Positions 25,583 through 37,438 of a DNA stretch of 64,000 nt are shown piece by piece (the stretch's first letter is position 1; every line of letters starts with the position of its first letter). The position numbers and the translations under genes are program-made. The notes below the pieces were generated by a model. The model saw only the letters and a list, made by a program, of their open reading frames with translations, was not told the DNA's origin and searched no databases. The DNA is taken from assembly GCA_964247055.1 (NCBI GenBank), contig OZ176053.1, forward strand, positions 4,216,001 through 4,280,000, in the 5' to 3' direction. This stretch comes from Paragordius varius. Its lineage: Eukaryota > Nematomorpha.

Positions 25583-27407
25583 CAGTGATACTCAAACCGC
25601 GGCCCGCGGGCCGCATGCGGCCCTAAGAGTGCTTTCAAATTGCCCTATGACCAAATTGATAAATAATTATTTTTTTTGATGAATTTTTAAAATACACATA
25701 AGCGAATTTTCACGTATTTTAATAATTTATTTTCTTAAAAGTTAATTTTGATAATTTTTATTTTTTACAATTTTAAAAGTAGAAAATTTTCCTATATTAA
25801 AATAATTATTTGGCACACTTTGTTTCTGTTTCTATTTTATTTTCTCTTCTATTTTAAAATTTTTATTGCATTTCTTTTTTGTAAAGCAAGCCTTTCACCA
25901 AAACTTGCATATTCTTTTCATTGCTATTTTACATCATTTTCTGATACTCATTTCCATAAAATATTTATCAAATCAACATCATTAAATTTCGTCCTGTTTT
26001 TTATAGCATATTCAAATTATATTCCTATTTTTTTGAAAAAATTTACATAATATTTAAACATATATTAAAAGGATGACATCTAATGCTAAAAAACGTACCG
26101 ATGAAAATCGTTCCTTTAAAAAAGAATCGGAAGAACATTTTTTTGTCGTTTTTAAAAAAATGTTGTTACCTGCCTTATATGTAAGGACCACATAATTATA
26201 AAAAATACAATATGGAAAAACATCTTAATGTGCGCTCTTCAGGATTTTGCAACGACAACATAATCAACGAGTATTTATTTTTACCAATGAATAATACCAC
26301 GAAAAGAAGTAATTTCCTAGAAATAATTAGCATTTTTTCGATAATAATGGCATATCTATGAAAAAATTGGCACAGATGGCTGTCCCCCTATCATTGGAAT
26401 AAGGATTTATTCCCCTTTTGAATAACAAATATAATTTGCAAATTTTATCCTTTTACTGCTTTATTCATCAGCAACTTGGTTTCGCGTATAAAAGATGAAT
26501 CACTCAATTCAGTAATAAAACGTTTGTGGATATAGTTAACCACATCCGTGGCAAAGAATTCAACGGCCGTAAATTCAAAAACCTTCTGAAAGATATCCAC
26601 GGTGAATTTGACCATATTTGTCCACCGCTGTGCGATGGCTTAGCCTTACCAAAGTATTAAATAGATTTTTTGTTTTAAGGCATAAAAATCTATTATTTAT
26701 AAATGATAACAGAAGGTTTGACGAGGAAAATAATAGTGACAAACAGTGGGTTTTATTAGCCTACCTTTGCGACATTACCGCGGAGGTTATCATTTAACAT
26801 TTTTATCTAATGAGATGAAATTCAGAATTAAGAAATATTAAAAATTTCTTAAAACTCGTTGAAAATCCATGGCATATGGATATATCCAATATTAAGCAAC
26901 TTGAGCATTTCGGTTTTGACAGGCGCATATCATTGAAGAATTCGTAGATCTTTTAATGATTTTAGGAGGCTCTATTAAGAGAATCGTGGGGAAGAAAGAT
27001 ATGTACGATTTTGGCAAGATGTGCCAAATACTGTTTTTCCTTCTTACACGTGTGAGGCGGCATGTTAAAAAATGAAGTATGTCAAGAATACATACAGAAA
27101 TCGCTTAACCGAGGATCATATGGACGACCTATTAAGATTGGCCTGTCATGAGGCGAAACTTGTCAAAAATTATGGTTAATCAAAATAAATGTTGTTATCA
27201 AAACATTTTTTTAAACTAATTGGTGCAAAACGAGTTTCTAGCTGGATTTACATGCGATCCGCAAAAAATTCATTGTGCTGATTTAGAGTATAAATATGTG
27301 CATATATGTCAAATAGCTATGGAATATTTGCCATTATAAGGTTCATGGCCCTCGAAAAAATAATATATTTTATTTGGCCCGTCAAATTTTTTTGGTGAGT
27401 ACCACTG
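25583..27407 (+). mobile_element. hAT transposon (ZBED/GTF2IRD2-like group), 1,825 bp
   Basis: The left end is CAGTGATACTCAAACCGCGG with the subterminal palindromic CGGCCCGCGGGCCG that is typical of this hAT group. The right end, GGTGAGTACCACTG, is its imperfect inverse, and CCCGTCAAA lies just inside. Exact octamer duplications flank the element, so both borders are known to the base. It encodes a decayed transposase and sits 218 bp upstream of the EIF2S3 start codon, where it may have displaced promoter elements. The perfect target duplication with a stop-ridden coding region suggests a non-autonomous copy was mobilised, or that coding decay outran the flanks. Confidence 0.92.
26073..27179 (+). 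pseudogene. Decayed hAT transposase (ZBED/FAM200-like)
   Basis: The plus strand starts ATG-ACA-TCT (MTSNAKKRTDENRSFKKESE), as host-derived ZBED5/FAM200/SCAND3-type transposases start. Further along are FVDIVNHIRGKEFNGRKFKN and CDGLALPKY. Near the C-terminus come FPSYTCEAAC and YRNRLTEDHMDDLLRLAC, which match the dimerisation end of hAT transposases. Many stops and frameshifts break it. The BED zinc-finger cysteines at the start are already degraded. Confidence 0.8.
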
Positions 27408-27415
27408 ATATAAAG
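27408..27415. repeat. 8-bp target-site duplication of the hAT element, right copy
   Basis: ATATAAAG, identical to 25,575-25,582. Confidence 0.92.
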
Positions 27416-27625
27416 CAAAGAAAACGCCCCCGATGGTATTATTATATATAATCCGTAAGTCAATCAAAAACAAAAAATTTTTAAGAAAACAAACTTATAG
27501 TGGGAAATATTTCAGATTTCTCATTTTTCACCTTATATAAATCTTTAAAATTAATTTATTACAGTTGGTATTATATGCATATGAAACTTTTTTGACACGG
27601 TTTGTGTTTTGCACCGTAAAAAAGC

Positions 27626-29780
27626 ATGACAACTTTGAAGCAAAATTTATCTCAACTAGTATGTTTTTATAATATTTTAGGATGTCAATAAGCTTACTCC
27701 ATTAACTCCTGAAGTTATATGTCGTCAAGCTACAATTAATATTGGTTATCTTCTCATTTAATGTGTAGGGACTATCGGTCATGTAGCGCATGGAAAATCT
27801 ACAGTTGTCAAAGCTTTATCTGGAGTTCAAGTTTTTAATAATATTTAATTGTACAAGACTGTTCGCTTTAAAAATGAGTTGGAAAGAAATATTACCATTA
27901 AATTAGGATACGCAAATGCAAAAGTATGTTTGATGCTTAACTATTTAGATATTTAAATGTGATAACCCGGCATGTCCAAGACCCTCTAATTATTGTTGCT
28001 TTGGGAGTAATAAGGAAGACGTGTTTCCCTGTACTCGCCCAGGATGTGAAGGAAAGTTTCGTTTGGTGCGACATGTGTCCTTTGTTGATTGTCCTGGTCA
28101 CGATATCCTCATGGCTACCATGTTGAATGGGGCTGCTGTCATGGATGCTGCCTTGCTTCTTATTGGTATTTATAAGAAATATTTAAGTTGACTAAGGCGA
28201 TAGAGTATTTGTTTAATAATAGAAACAAGTGTAGCGTCGACAAGCATGCTTTAAACTTAGAACCAGGAGATTTGCCAGAATATCAAACCACCAATTTTTT
28301 ATTACCATATTACTGACAGGTGTAGAAAATTATATAAGCGCTATTTATTTTAAACACTTATTGTCAAGAGTCACCACCTCATTTGATAAAAATACAAGCT
28401 TTCCAATTTTTTGGTTCATTTGTTAATTAATTGATGTTAATTGGCTACGCGGTCTGCATTTTAGATCTAAAAATTTCGACGAGCCGCATTCGAATATATA
28501 GGCAATGATTATTTTATTAGTTTTTAAACACGAGACTGTAAATAAAGCGACAAAAAAATACTTTTTATTTTAACAATTTTTGCTACTTTATTGTTTGAAA
28601 AGACGTATTTAGAAAAGTTTAAGAAATACAATCCTTAGATTTTGTAAATAGCCCTATTTTGTATTTAGTCTTCCTTATTGGTGGGCTGCAAAAAATTTTA
28701 GAGGGCCGCATATTGGGCACTTTTTAAACTATCTTATTTTCTATTCCATCTAATTTTATTATAAGCTTTAACAATTAAAAATAAACTCTATTTTATAACC
28801 TGATAGCACAAAGTCTTATAACAAATACCATAATACTTTTATATTATTCACATTTTACTTTTTCTCTGGGCTGATATACAATCGTAATGGCGATACATAG
28901 GATTTGCATATATAGTAAATTTATTACCAAATTTAATTTCATCTGTCACGATTAATCTTTAAAAAAATTTAATTATAGAAATTATTTTTTACTTTAATAC
29001 CCTTAGCGGGAAATGAATCGTGTCCTCAACCTCAAACCTCCGAACATCTTGCTGCAATCGAAATAATGCAACTCAAACATATTCTTATCTTACAAAACAA
29101 GATTGATTTAGTCAAAGAAACTCAAGCTAAAGAGCAATACCAACAAATACTAAAATTTATTGATGGTAATACTTTAGAGTTGCCTTTCAAAAAAGAATTA
29201 ATAATGTTTTAAACTAAGTAGTACATTTAAGGTACTTTTGTTCTAGAAATAAAGAAATATTAGCCATAAATTTTAAATATTTTATTAAATGTTTTTTTTA
29301 TTATCATCAATCATTTTTTTACGGACAAAAATATTTGATTTTCAGCATCGTAACATCTACGTCAAAAAGTATGCAGTCAAATTATAATTATATGCCAGAT
29401 TATGAATCTAATTTATATCATGATATGTATTTGTTTGCCAGTTATGCCATTATTTTTACAATTCTGCATTTTTACTTAGAAAATAATTAATGTCCCTAAT
29501 AAGCCTTAGCATGCATTAGTTTTGATTTTTTGGCCATAATAATTTTTAAAGATATTATAAATGTTTTGCGTTAAAAAAAACTAAATAAAAGGGCAATAAA
29601 CAAATAATACCCATTTTTATTTTATTCTATAGGCACGGTAGCCGAAAATAGCCCCATAATACCGATATCTGCACAACTGAAATACAACATTGAGGTAATA
29701 TGCGAATACATTGCCACCAAAATACCCATACCCTTAAGAGATTTTTCTTCAGATCCTAAATTGATCAGTAATTATGTTTA

Positions 29781-29845
<65 letters not shown>

Positions 29846-32800
29846 TGAAATTCGAATCAAATGTAGATTGATTAACAAAGGTAAGTAATAATTGGACTGT
29901 TTAGGATTTCATTGATATAGTATTTTCTATGTAATAATAATATTTAAATTAATATATTATTACTACCGCCATTGCTATTTAAATCAGGAATATGCACAGT
30001 TGACGAGTCAAACAAAGGAGAATTTAATTGCTAAATTAAAAAAAGGTCCTCCAAATTATATATAATCATAAATAATCCAAAATGGATTATATAATTTTTT
30101 TAGCAATTAAGTGTAAATTATTTAGAAACGGAAATTTTTTCATTATTTTAGCAAAATATATTTATCTTTATTTTTATAAATTATTTTAATTGGATCTTAT
30201 TAAAATAAGCGTTTTAGGATTTGACTAATTAAATTTTTTGAACAAATCTAAATCTTATCTATGATGTTTAATTGTTTTTATAAATTAGAATGCATTTATT
30301 GAGTTAAAATTATAATTTCGGCGGATCTAAAACATCTTTTATTGAAGATGCTTGAAAAGGATAATTCTTCAAAACATTTTTGGAATTAAAATATTTAAAT
30401 AATTTAATTTTTGGTTTCTCACATGAATGCCTATTTCGTTGAATTGACCCAATGTTTAACAGCATTTAGTACTTTATTCTTTAAATCCAAAACGAATTTG
30501 AGCGGAAAAAATAGGTTTACTGTTTTTCAACAAATTTTTACAGATTCATCCATTAAAGAATCCAGTTTTCATTTTACTCCATCAATTGTCTTAAACTTCT
30601 ATCATCCTATATATATATTTATGTATATAGATTTTTCACAACTACAAAAAATGCTTTACTTTATATAGCATTTTAGAAACATTAGCAAATATTTTTTTAC
30701 ATTGAAAATCCACACTAATATCAATATATTAAATATGTTTAGTCATTCGTTCATTCGATGTTAACAAACCCGGGGCCGAAGTTGATGAGCTTAAGGGAGG
30801 CGTCGCAGGTGGAAGTATATTAAAAGGAGTTTTAAGGGTAAAATATTTTATACATTTTTTAATGGAGTTTTTCGGTTTTTAATTAAATCGGTTTAAACTT
30901 TACCTAAAATTAGTCGTTTAAAAGGAGAAAGCAAATAAAATCATTAATATTTATTTACATATTTTATATAGGTTGGTCAAGAAATAGAAATCCGACCTGG
31001 AATTGTTTCAAAAGATTCAGAGGGACGTGTAACATGTAAACCTATTCATTCACGCATCGTATCTCTTTTTGCTGAAAAGAATGATTTGCAATATGCAGTA
31101 CCTGGTGGTCTTATAGGTTAGAAACTCATTTACCATACATGTTATTACTTGTTTGATTTTATAATTAAATATTTAATATAATAATTTAAAAATAGACGTA
31201 ATTTTTGCTTACATAACGTAATCTATATTACTTCATGATAAAAAATAATAATTATCTGTCACTTATATTTACGTTTTAATTATATATATAAGACATAAAT
31301 TTTCTAAATTTCAATAAAATTTAGTTGATTCATATTCAACAATTATGCAAATATTGTTTTGAGAATTCCAATTATTGTGATTTTATCTTCAGGTATTGGT
31401 ACAATGATAGATCCCACGTTATGTAGAGCAGATAGAATGGTCGGTCAAGTTTTAGGGACTGTGGGTGCCCTACCAAACATTTATACAGAACTTGAAATTT
31501 CATGCTTTTTACTCAAACGACTTTTGGGTGTTCGCACAGAAGGAGACAAAAAAGCTGCAAAAGTTTGTTTCTTTCTATTTAATTATATAATAGCTAATCG
31601 TTAAAAATAAAATTTTAAATTTTGCATAAACGTTTAACTAGAGAGGTGCAGCTGCAATTATATATAGATGAGAAATTTCGAAGTTCGTTTCTCTCTTTAG
31701 TCTGTGGAATAAATTTGGATTGATCTGTAAATTTGTATGAGATTATTACATCTCTAAAATAATATACATATCTTTTTACTGGCATATTTTCCGAAGCCAC
31801 GATCATCTCTCAAAATTTGTTAAATAATTGAAATGGCTGTTTGAGATATCTGCAAATTTAAAAGTTCGATTTGAATTATGATTTATGTTTGACATGTGTA
31901 ATCATTACTTTTTTTATTTTTTTATGTATCATAAAACTTAACTGTAAACATATTGTACTATTTTATTAACCCTTAATTATCCAATATGACACACACACTC
32001 TTTCTAATGTATTGTTTGGTTATAATATAACAATATAGCCAAATTTATTTAGCCAGTGTTAATGATATTATAATAATTTTGGAATGTTCTTTATATCATA
32101 ACAGGTACTACAAATTTAATGGCATTAAAATACTGTTTTTTTATTGAGAATTTAAATATTGTATACATCAAGACTTAATCTATTGCATTCTGCAAGTATC
32201 TATTAATTAAACCGCGTACCTAAAAAAATCGAATAATATGCTATTTTGTAACGTGTTTGTTAACAAATTTTTAGCTAATAAAGGATAGGAAAGAAAAAAA
32301 TAAACTTTTAAATCAAACACATTTCAGATTTATTTTTATAAGGATTGTAACATGGTTGAACCAAATTGCTTTTACAGTCAGGCAATGTATTAGCCAAAAT
32401 ATTATTAGCATATTAATTATGCTCCAAATAAAGATTTAAAATATCCTTTTCGCCATTAAATATTATGCCAGGGTCATTTAGGCATTATATATTTTGTCAA
32501 ATAAGTAAATTAATAAGTGTTAAGGGTCACCGATTTATAATGACGATTTCTCTGGGATTGTAAATAATATACAAGTTGTTAATATAGGTTTAACAATTTT
32601 TTTAGCTTTTATTATATGATTTAAAAGCTAGAATTTAAATAATTACAAATCTAATCTTTCTAGGGAAAATGTTGTTGTAAAATGCCTCGAAAATTATGGC
32701 CCGCGTTTATTAAAATTTAAATGTACAAAAATTTTACCCTCGATGCAGATTAAAATCGCTTTTTGTTGGTTTCAAAGCTGTTTGCTACATATGAGAACAA

Positions 32801-33777
32801 ATTTTCGCATTTTTTTGACTACTTTATTGTAGGAATTTGCATCCTAAATATATACTTAAATCCAAAATTTATTGCACAGTGTTATTACTTTTTAAAAATA
32901 TTTTCATGATCGATTACATTTTTGTATATTTTTAAGGCATTTTATAAAATTAAAAATGCAAAGTGTTTTGCACTAATTATATTTTTTAGGTGCAAAAACT
33001 TACCAAAAATGAAATTTTGATGGTTAACATTGGATCCCTTTCTACTGGTGGTCGAGTCATTGGGTTAAAGGGTACAGATTTGGCTCGAATTCAATTGACA
33101 CATCCTGTTTGTACGGAAGTTGGTGAAAAAATTGCACTAAGTCGCCGGATAGATAAGCATTGGCGGTATAATTTTACAAAAAATATTTAATTGATAAGAA
33201 AGATGTTTTTATAAGTAAATGCATGATCTACAATTAGTTTTTTATGTCTTTATATAAAGTTTGATTTTACTTTTTATGTCATTTTTTCAAGACTATTTTA
33301 AAATATCGATAGATAATAGATTTATGATAATGTTTGGTAAAATATGTTATATATTTATTTTAATAATATGGTTAGGCGTGTATGTCAGTTAATTTATATA
33401 TGGTTTAACTATTGTATCCCTAAATTATTTACACAGCTTTTTTCTTTATAGATAGATATATAATTTTAATTTTTTTTTCTTTTATTTAAACAGAGATGTC
33501 TTTACTTTTTTTAAATTTCGTTCATTAATATTTAGGGAATAAAAATTTAATCATGGTTGGGGAATGTTGCTATAATTATACTATTGAAATATAATGGTTA
33601 CTTTTAAACTTTTATGCTTAAGTCTAAGGACATTTCACATATTTTCGCATCACTAGATAAATAATTATATTTCCATATTTCTATCATTTATTATATTTGC
33701 TTTTTATGTCATATAGCTTAATTGGGTGGGCAGAAATACGAAAAGGATTAGTTATACAGCCTCTCCCACCAGATTGA
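27626..33777 (+). CDS. EIF2S3: Eukaryotic translation initiation factor 2 subunit gamma
   Basis: GTPase core of eIF2, which delivers initiator Met-tRNA to the 40S ribosome. Twelve exons: 27626-27658, 27681-27744, 27769-27830, 27858-27923, 27949-28165, 29007-29165, 29633-29767, 30743-30837, 30972-31116, 31393-31562, 32990-33165, 33717-33777. Every phase matches; the protein is 460 residues (human 472). GTPase motifs: GHVAHGKST (residues 36-44), DCPGHD, LQNKID and SAQLKYN. The second and third domains keep the family sequence nearly unchanged ([36 protein letters not shown]) up to [19 protein letters not shown]. The zinc-knuckle region carries paired cysteines (KCDNPAC and FPCTRPGC), more than in the human protein. 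Introns 1-4 are 22, 24, 27 and 25 nt; introns 5-11 are 134-1,427 nt and hold repeat remnants. The ATG was chosen because it begins an 11-codon exon leading directly into the conserved [12 protein letters not shown]. Confidence 0.96.
28440..28730. mobile_element. Decayed hAT MITE in EIF2S3 intron 5
   Basis: It resembles the intact MITE at 34,317-34,524: both have a long AT-rich middle with TTTTTGCTA(G/C)TTTATTGTT and end GGGCTGC(A/G)AAAA then GAGGGCCGC. The left end and target duplication can no longer be found, so borders are approximate. It accounts for part of the 841-bp length of this intron. Confidence 0.5.
29786..29846. repeat. (TA)n microsatellite in EIF2S3 intron 7
   Basis: About 60 bp of near-perfect TA repeat, starting 19 bp after the exon 7 donor site. 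It lengthens a 975-bp intron. Confidence 0.9.
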
Positions 33778-33905
33778 TTGCTTTTTTGACAAATGACGAC
33801 ATTTTCATTTTGGGGTTACCAATTATCATAATAATTTATAGTTGGAAATATGTTTTGAAACAAATTCTCTCTCTATCTCTTCCCTTTTAAACAACACATA
33901 TCAAT

Positions 33906-33911
33906 AATAAA
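33906..33911 (+). terminator. Poly(A) signal AATAAA of EIF2S3
   Basis: The first AATAAA on the plus strand after the EIF2S3 stop, 129 bp downstream of it. Confidence 0.4.
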
Positions 33912-36118
33912 TTATATATTTTGTATGCTTTTCATATTTTTGGTGTTACTTGGGTTAAGTTTTTTAGTTTAGGATTATTATATATAATGTTTTCTACTTT
34001 TTTCAAAGCACGATGCGGCAGAAAATGGTTAATTTTGAATTAATATCGTTAATTATTAAGCTAATGTGAGATTTTTCGAAAATTTATATGGTAAATTTTT
34101 TGTGTTATGGTAAAAGGATATATGACGCTAAATTACGTGTAAACTTTTAACAATTTTAATTCAAATTTTACCCGATAAACCTTTTTTTCCATCCATCGTT
34201 TTCAGTATTTATAAAAATAGCGTTTTTTCATTAAAATAGGCACAGTAATTTTGAAATTTCGGTGATATTATATTTATAGTTAATCTTGCACAAATAAGTT
34301 ACAAAATCCTTTAAATCAGGGGTGTTCAACTCAAACAAAAATATATGAGCAATAACAACTATTTTATTAATTTTAATCATAACACTGTAAAAACTGCTAT
34401 TATTTTAATATTTTTTGCTAGTTTATTGTTAAAATTCGGAAAAGGTTTGCGTAAAATTTGCTGTATTTAAGATTTCTTGCGGGCTGCGAAAATATTTAGG
34501 AGGGCCGCCTGTTGGACACCCCTGCTTTAAATGGATGCAAAATGGGCTTACAAAAAATGCTTGCATAAAAAGGATTTTGACTGCACAATATGATCATACG
34601 TCTCGAAAACGGATCAGAAATATTATTACTAATAGGTTTGTTTTTCAGGCTCGTAATAATGATTTATTTCTACTTAACTCAATCTAGTCAAAAATACTAA
34701 TTAATTTATGTTAGAAAAATAAATCATTTAGTTTTACAAGAAAATATCTCTCATATATAGTTAAGATGATAGATATGTTTGCAAAAGTTGATTAATAAAA
34801 AATTATATTTACATTTCTTTCTTATGGAGAATAACATTTTTAATTAATGCTGAGTAGCAGTGCTTGTATTTATACGGATGGATATTTTGGTATGATTTAC
34901 TTAACTATATATATCCATATACTAATCTTCCAATCAACTTACGGTTATATTATAGTTTTATATAATGACATGTGGATTAGGATGAGATTAACAGAAAAAT
35001 ATCTTGACAAATTATGCATAATAATTATCTATAAGTGAAGAACAACATACAGAAATTGACCAAAACATATTTACTATTTTTTTTGTTGGGAAGCAAGCGT
35101 ATATAATTGGATTTAATAAGTCATTTATAGAAACCATCCTCACCAAATTATTAATATCCAGTTTTTGTCATTTTTCTCCTTATGTTCAAAATTGAATGAA
35201 AAACAATGTGTTTGTTAGTGCTGGTGTGAGCCTTATGTCATCGCAAAAATCTAAATTAATACAACAATAATCACTTTTCCATTTTATTTTTGGCTAATTT
35301 GCTGTGTGCTGCACTATGAATTTGATAGATTAAAAATTATATGGTGTAAGGCGCGTAATATATTTATAAATATCATCACACTATTTTTTATATTTTGTTA
35401 AATAATGCCTTTTTGCGTCCATTATCATCGTTTTGTATGGAAAAAATCTAAAGTAGGGTCCTTTTTTACAAGCAATGTGTTGATTTTTAATTTGTTTATA
35501 AAATCACATATAATTAAAGTTTTATAATTATTCTTTCATAAATTTACAATCAAACGAAAAATATATTTGTAAAAAAGTATATTTGTATCGAAAAGGTGGA
35601 TATTTGATATCTAAAGATAAAAATATTGTTGGAATGGTCATTTAGCCGAAAGATTTTCGCAAATTTTAAATTCCCCAGCAAAAAAAACATATTACTATTT
35701 AAAAATTAACCACTTGTAAATTAGTTTGACGAAATATCTGGATCAGCAGTCGGAGGCCGCATGAAGTTTCTGCGTGATTTCTACGGTCTGTATAATATAG
35801 CCCATAAAAATTGATCATAAATTCGTAATAAAGTGACACAATATAGATTAAATATTTAAATGTATATCATAAGTAAATAATATAATTTTATAAGTAATAA
35901 CAGCGGTAACTATTGCGGTTTGCACGCATTCCGCTCACAAGATTTATTATGCTTGTACATACTCCTTCATATATTATCTAATTTTATCATCTTCTCGTTT
36001 TATTCGTAATTCATTATTTTCGTATAGAGGCCATATTTTCAATTTTCTTTTTTTAGTCGCTTTAAGCCACGGGATACTAACCTATAATTATAAACTTTAA
36101 GGTAATGATCAAATACAA
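33912..36118. other. Intergenic stretch downstream of EIF2S3, containing only the MITE at 34.3 kb
   Basis: Apart from the hAT MITE at 34,317-34,524, nothing coding is seen. A small GC-richer patch at 35,745-35,800 (GGAGGCCGCATGAAG) resembles hAT MITE ends but has no partner terminus. Confidence 0.45.
34317..34524. mobile_element. hAT-type MITE with perfect 8-bp target duplication, 208 bp
   Basis: It begins CAGGGGTGTTCAACTC and ends GTTGGACACCCCTG, its inverse complement with few mismatches. The flanks are exact octamers, CTTTAAAT at 34,309-34,316 and again at 34,525-34,532. GGGCTGCG and GAGGGCCGCC lie inside the right end. It has no coding capacity. With the copies at 15.76 kb and in EIF2S3 intron 5 it forms a small family. 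Confidence 0.92.
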
Positions 36119-37270
36119 ACACCAGGTATCATAAGTTTTTACCGGTTTTCTAGTAAAAAATATGTAACTTGAAAGCAATTATTTATTTTATTCAAATATT
36201 GTACATCGGCTTCTAACGTTTCGCCCATCTCTCAGGTAACATATGAATGCCATGACAGAAAAACTGATTGACTTTCGCATAAAACTAATCGCCAAGCTAT
36301 TTAACGTATTTGCAATTATAGAATGCTGCTCTGTGAAAATGTGCCACATTGATACGCAATTGTATTAGTCTGATAGCTCCAGGTCAGGTGAGTTTAGCGG
36401 TTACGAAAAAATTTTCTATCAAAGGCATTAAGGTGTCTTTCACTGGTTTCGCTGGGTGTGACGGAGCATTGTCATGTAACAAAATGACTTTGCCATGTCT
36501 TCTGGCCACCTAAAGATACCATTTGTTAGCGATAGCATTGTGTATTAATGGTTTTACCGGGTTTCAAAAGTTTATAATATACAATACGCTCTGGCCCTAC
36601 CAGAAACAGAGCACGGTCTTCTTGCAGAAGCGCTTTGGCCTGATGTTAATGAGCCGGCTTGACAACGAGAAAGTTAAGATCTTCTCGCTTTTTCAAAATA
36701 AAAGCCATTTCTCATCACCCGTTCTAGTCGTTGCAAAAAATATTTCTTTTCATGACGTGAAGCAGGATGCAAGTCACTTTACGATTTTTGATTTATCATT
36801 CAAATTGTGTGTGTTCAATGTACCAAGGCTATTGGTCCCATTGCTTGTAGAATTGATTGTTTTTTTGTGAGACATGTAATGCCTTCGCCATTCGTTGTTA
36901 AATTTGGATCAGCATCCAATAACTCTTGCACTTTAGTGTCTTCGCAGCTGGGTGGTCTGCCGCCCTTACTCTTTACATGATCACTTTTAATATTTCAAAA
37001 CTATGTTTTAAATAATAGATTATGTTCACCATATGTTTCTGCCAGCAGATGATAACTTTTAACAGCTTTTTTTCTTCCTATGGCATTAGTGCCGCAAATG
37101 TTCTTTTCAGGCAAATATTCGCAATTTATGAATGATAAAGACAAGACTCTAGATTTTGGTTAATCGTCTGCGTAATTTTTAATAACGTCTGCTGTTAATT
37201 AAACCGGCTTATGCCACACCTGATAGTGCCGTTTGTTAAACGTTTTTCAGTATTTGTACTTAGGCTTAGG
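36119..37270 (-). pseudogene. Mariner-type DNA transposon with decayed transposase, minus strand
   Basis: The minus strand encodes fragments of a mariner transposase. The helix-turn-helix linker reads GGRPPSCEDTKVQELLDADP, and the middle has YKLLKPGKTINTQCYR. The catalytic-domain segment reads TWQCSVTPSETSERHLNAFD, which corresponds to the family's HDNAPSHTA...DTL stretch. Near the 3' end RDGRNV-like sequence is followed by the terminus. Many frameshifts and stops are present. A terminal motif CACCAGGTATCATAAGTTTT lies at 36,119; the opposite end, near 37,240-37,270, is poorly preserved. It is the same family as 54,427-55,604 (shared CTGAGAGATGGGCGAAA). Confidence 0.78.
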
Positions 37271-37438
37271 TACGGCAGGATTTGAGATTTTAGGCCATTC
37301 GAACTAAGCGAATATCTAACCAATGGCGCGCACACCAGTTAGTAGGAAATAAATAATTTGCAGAATATTTTTTAAAAGGTAACTTGCTATTTAATTATAT
37401 AGACCTCATGTCATTAAATAATATATATTTATTAATCT

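Noticed and set aside
25748-26050. 100-codon hydrophobic open frame in the hAT element
   Set aside because: It lies in the 5' non-coding part of the transposon, before the transposase start at 26,073; Phe/Ile/Leu richness is what AT-rich DNA gives.
30411-30668. 85-codon open frame on the plus strand
   Set aside because: It lies inside EIF2S3 intron 7 and resembles nothing known.
36523-36870. 115-codon open frame on the plus strand
   Set aside because: It is antisense to the decayed mariner transposase read on the minus strand.
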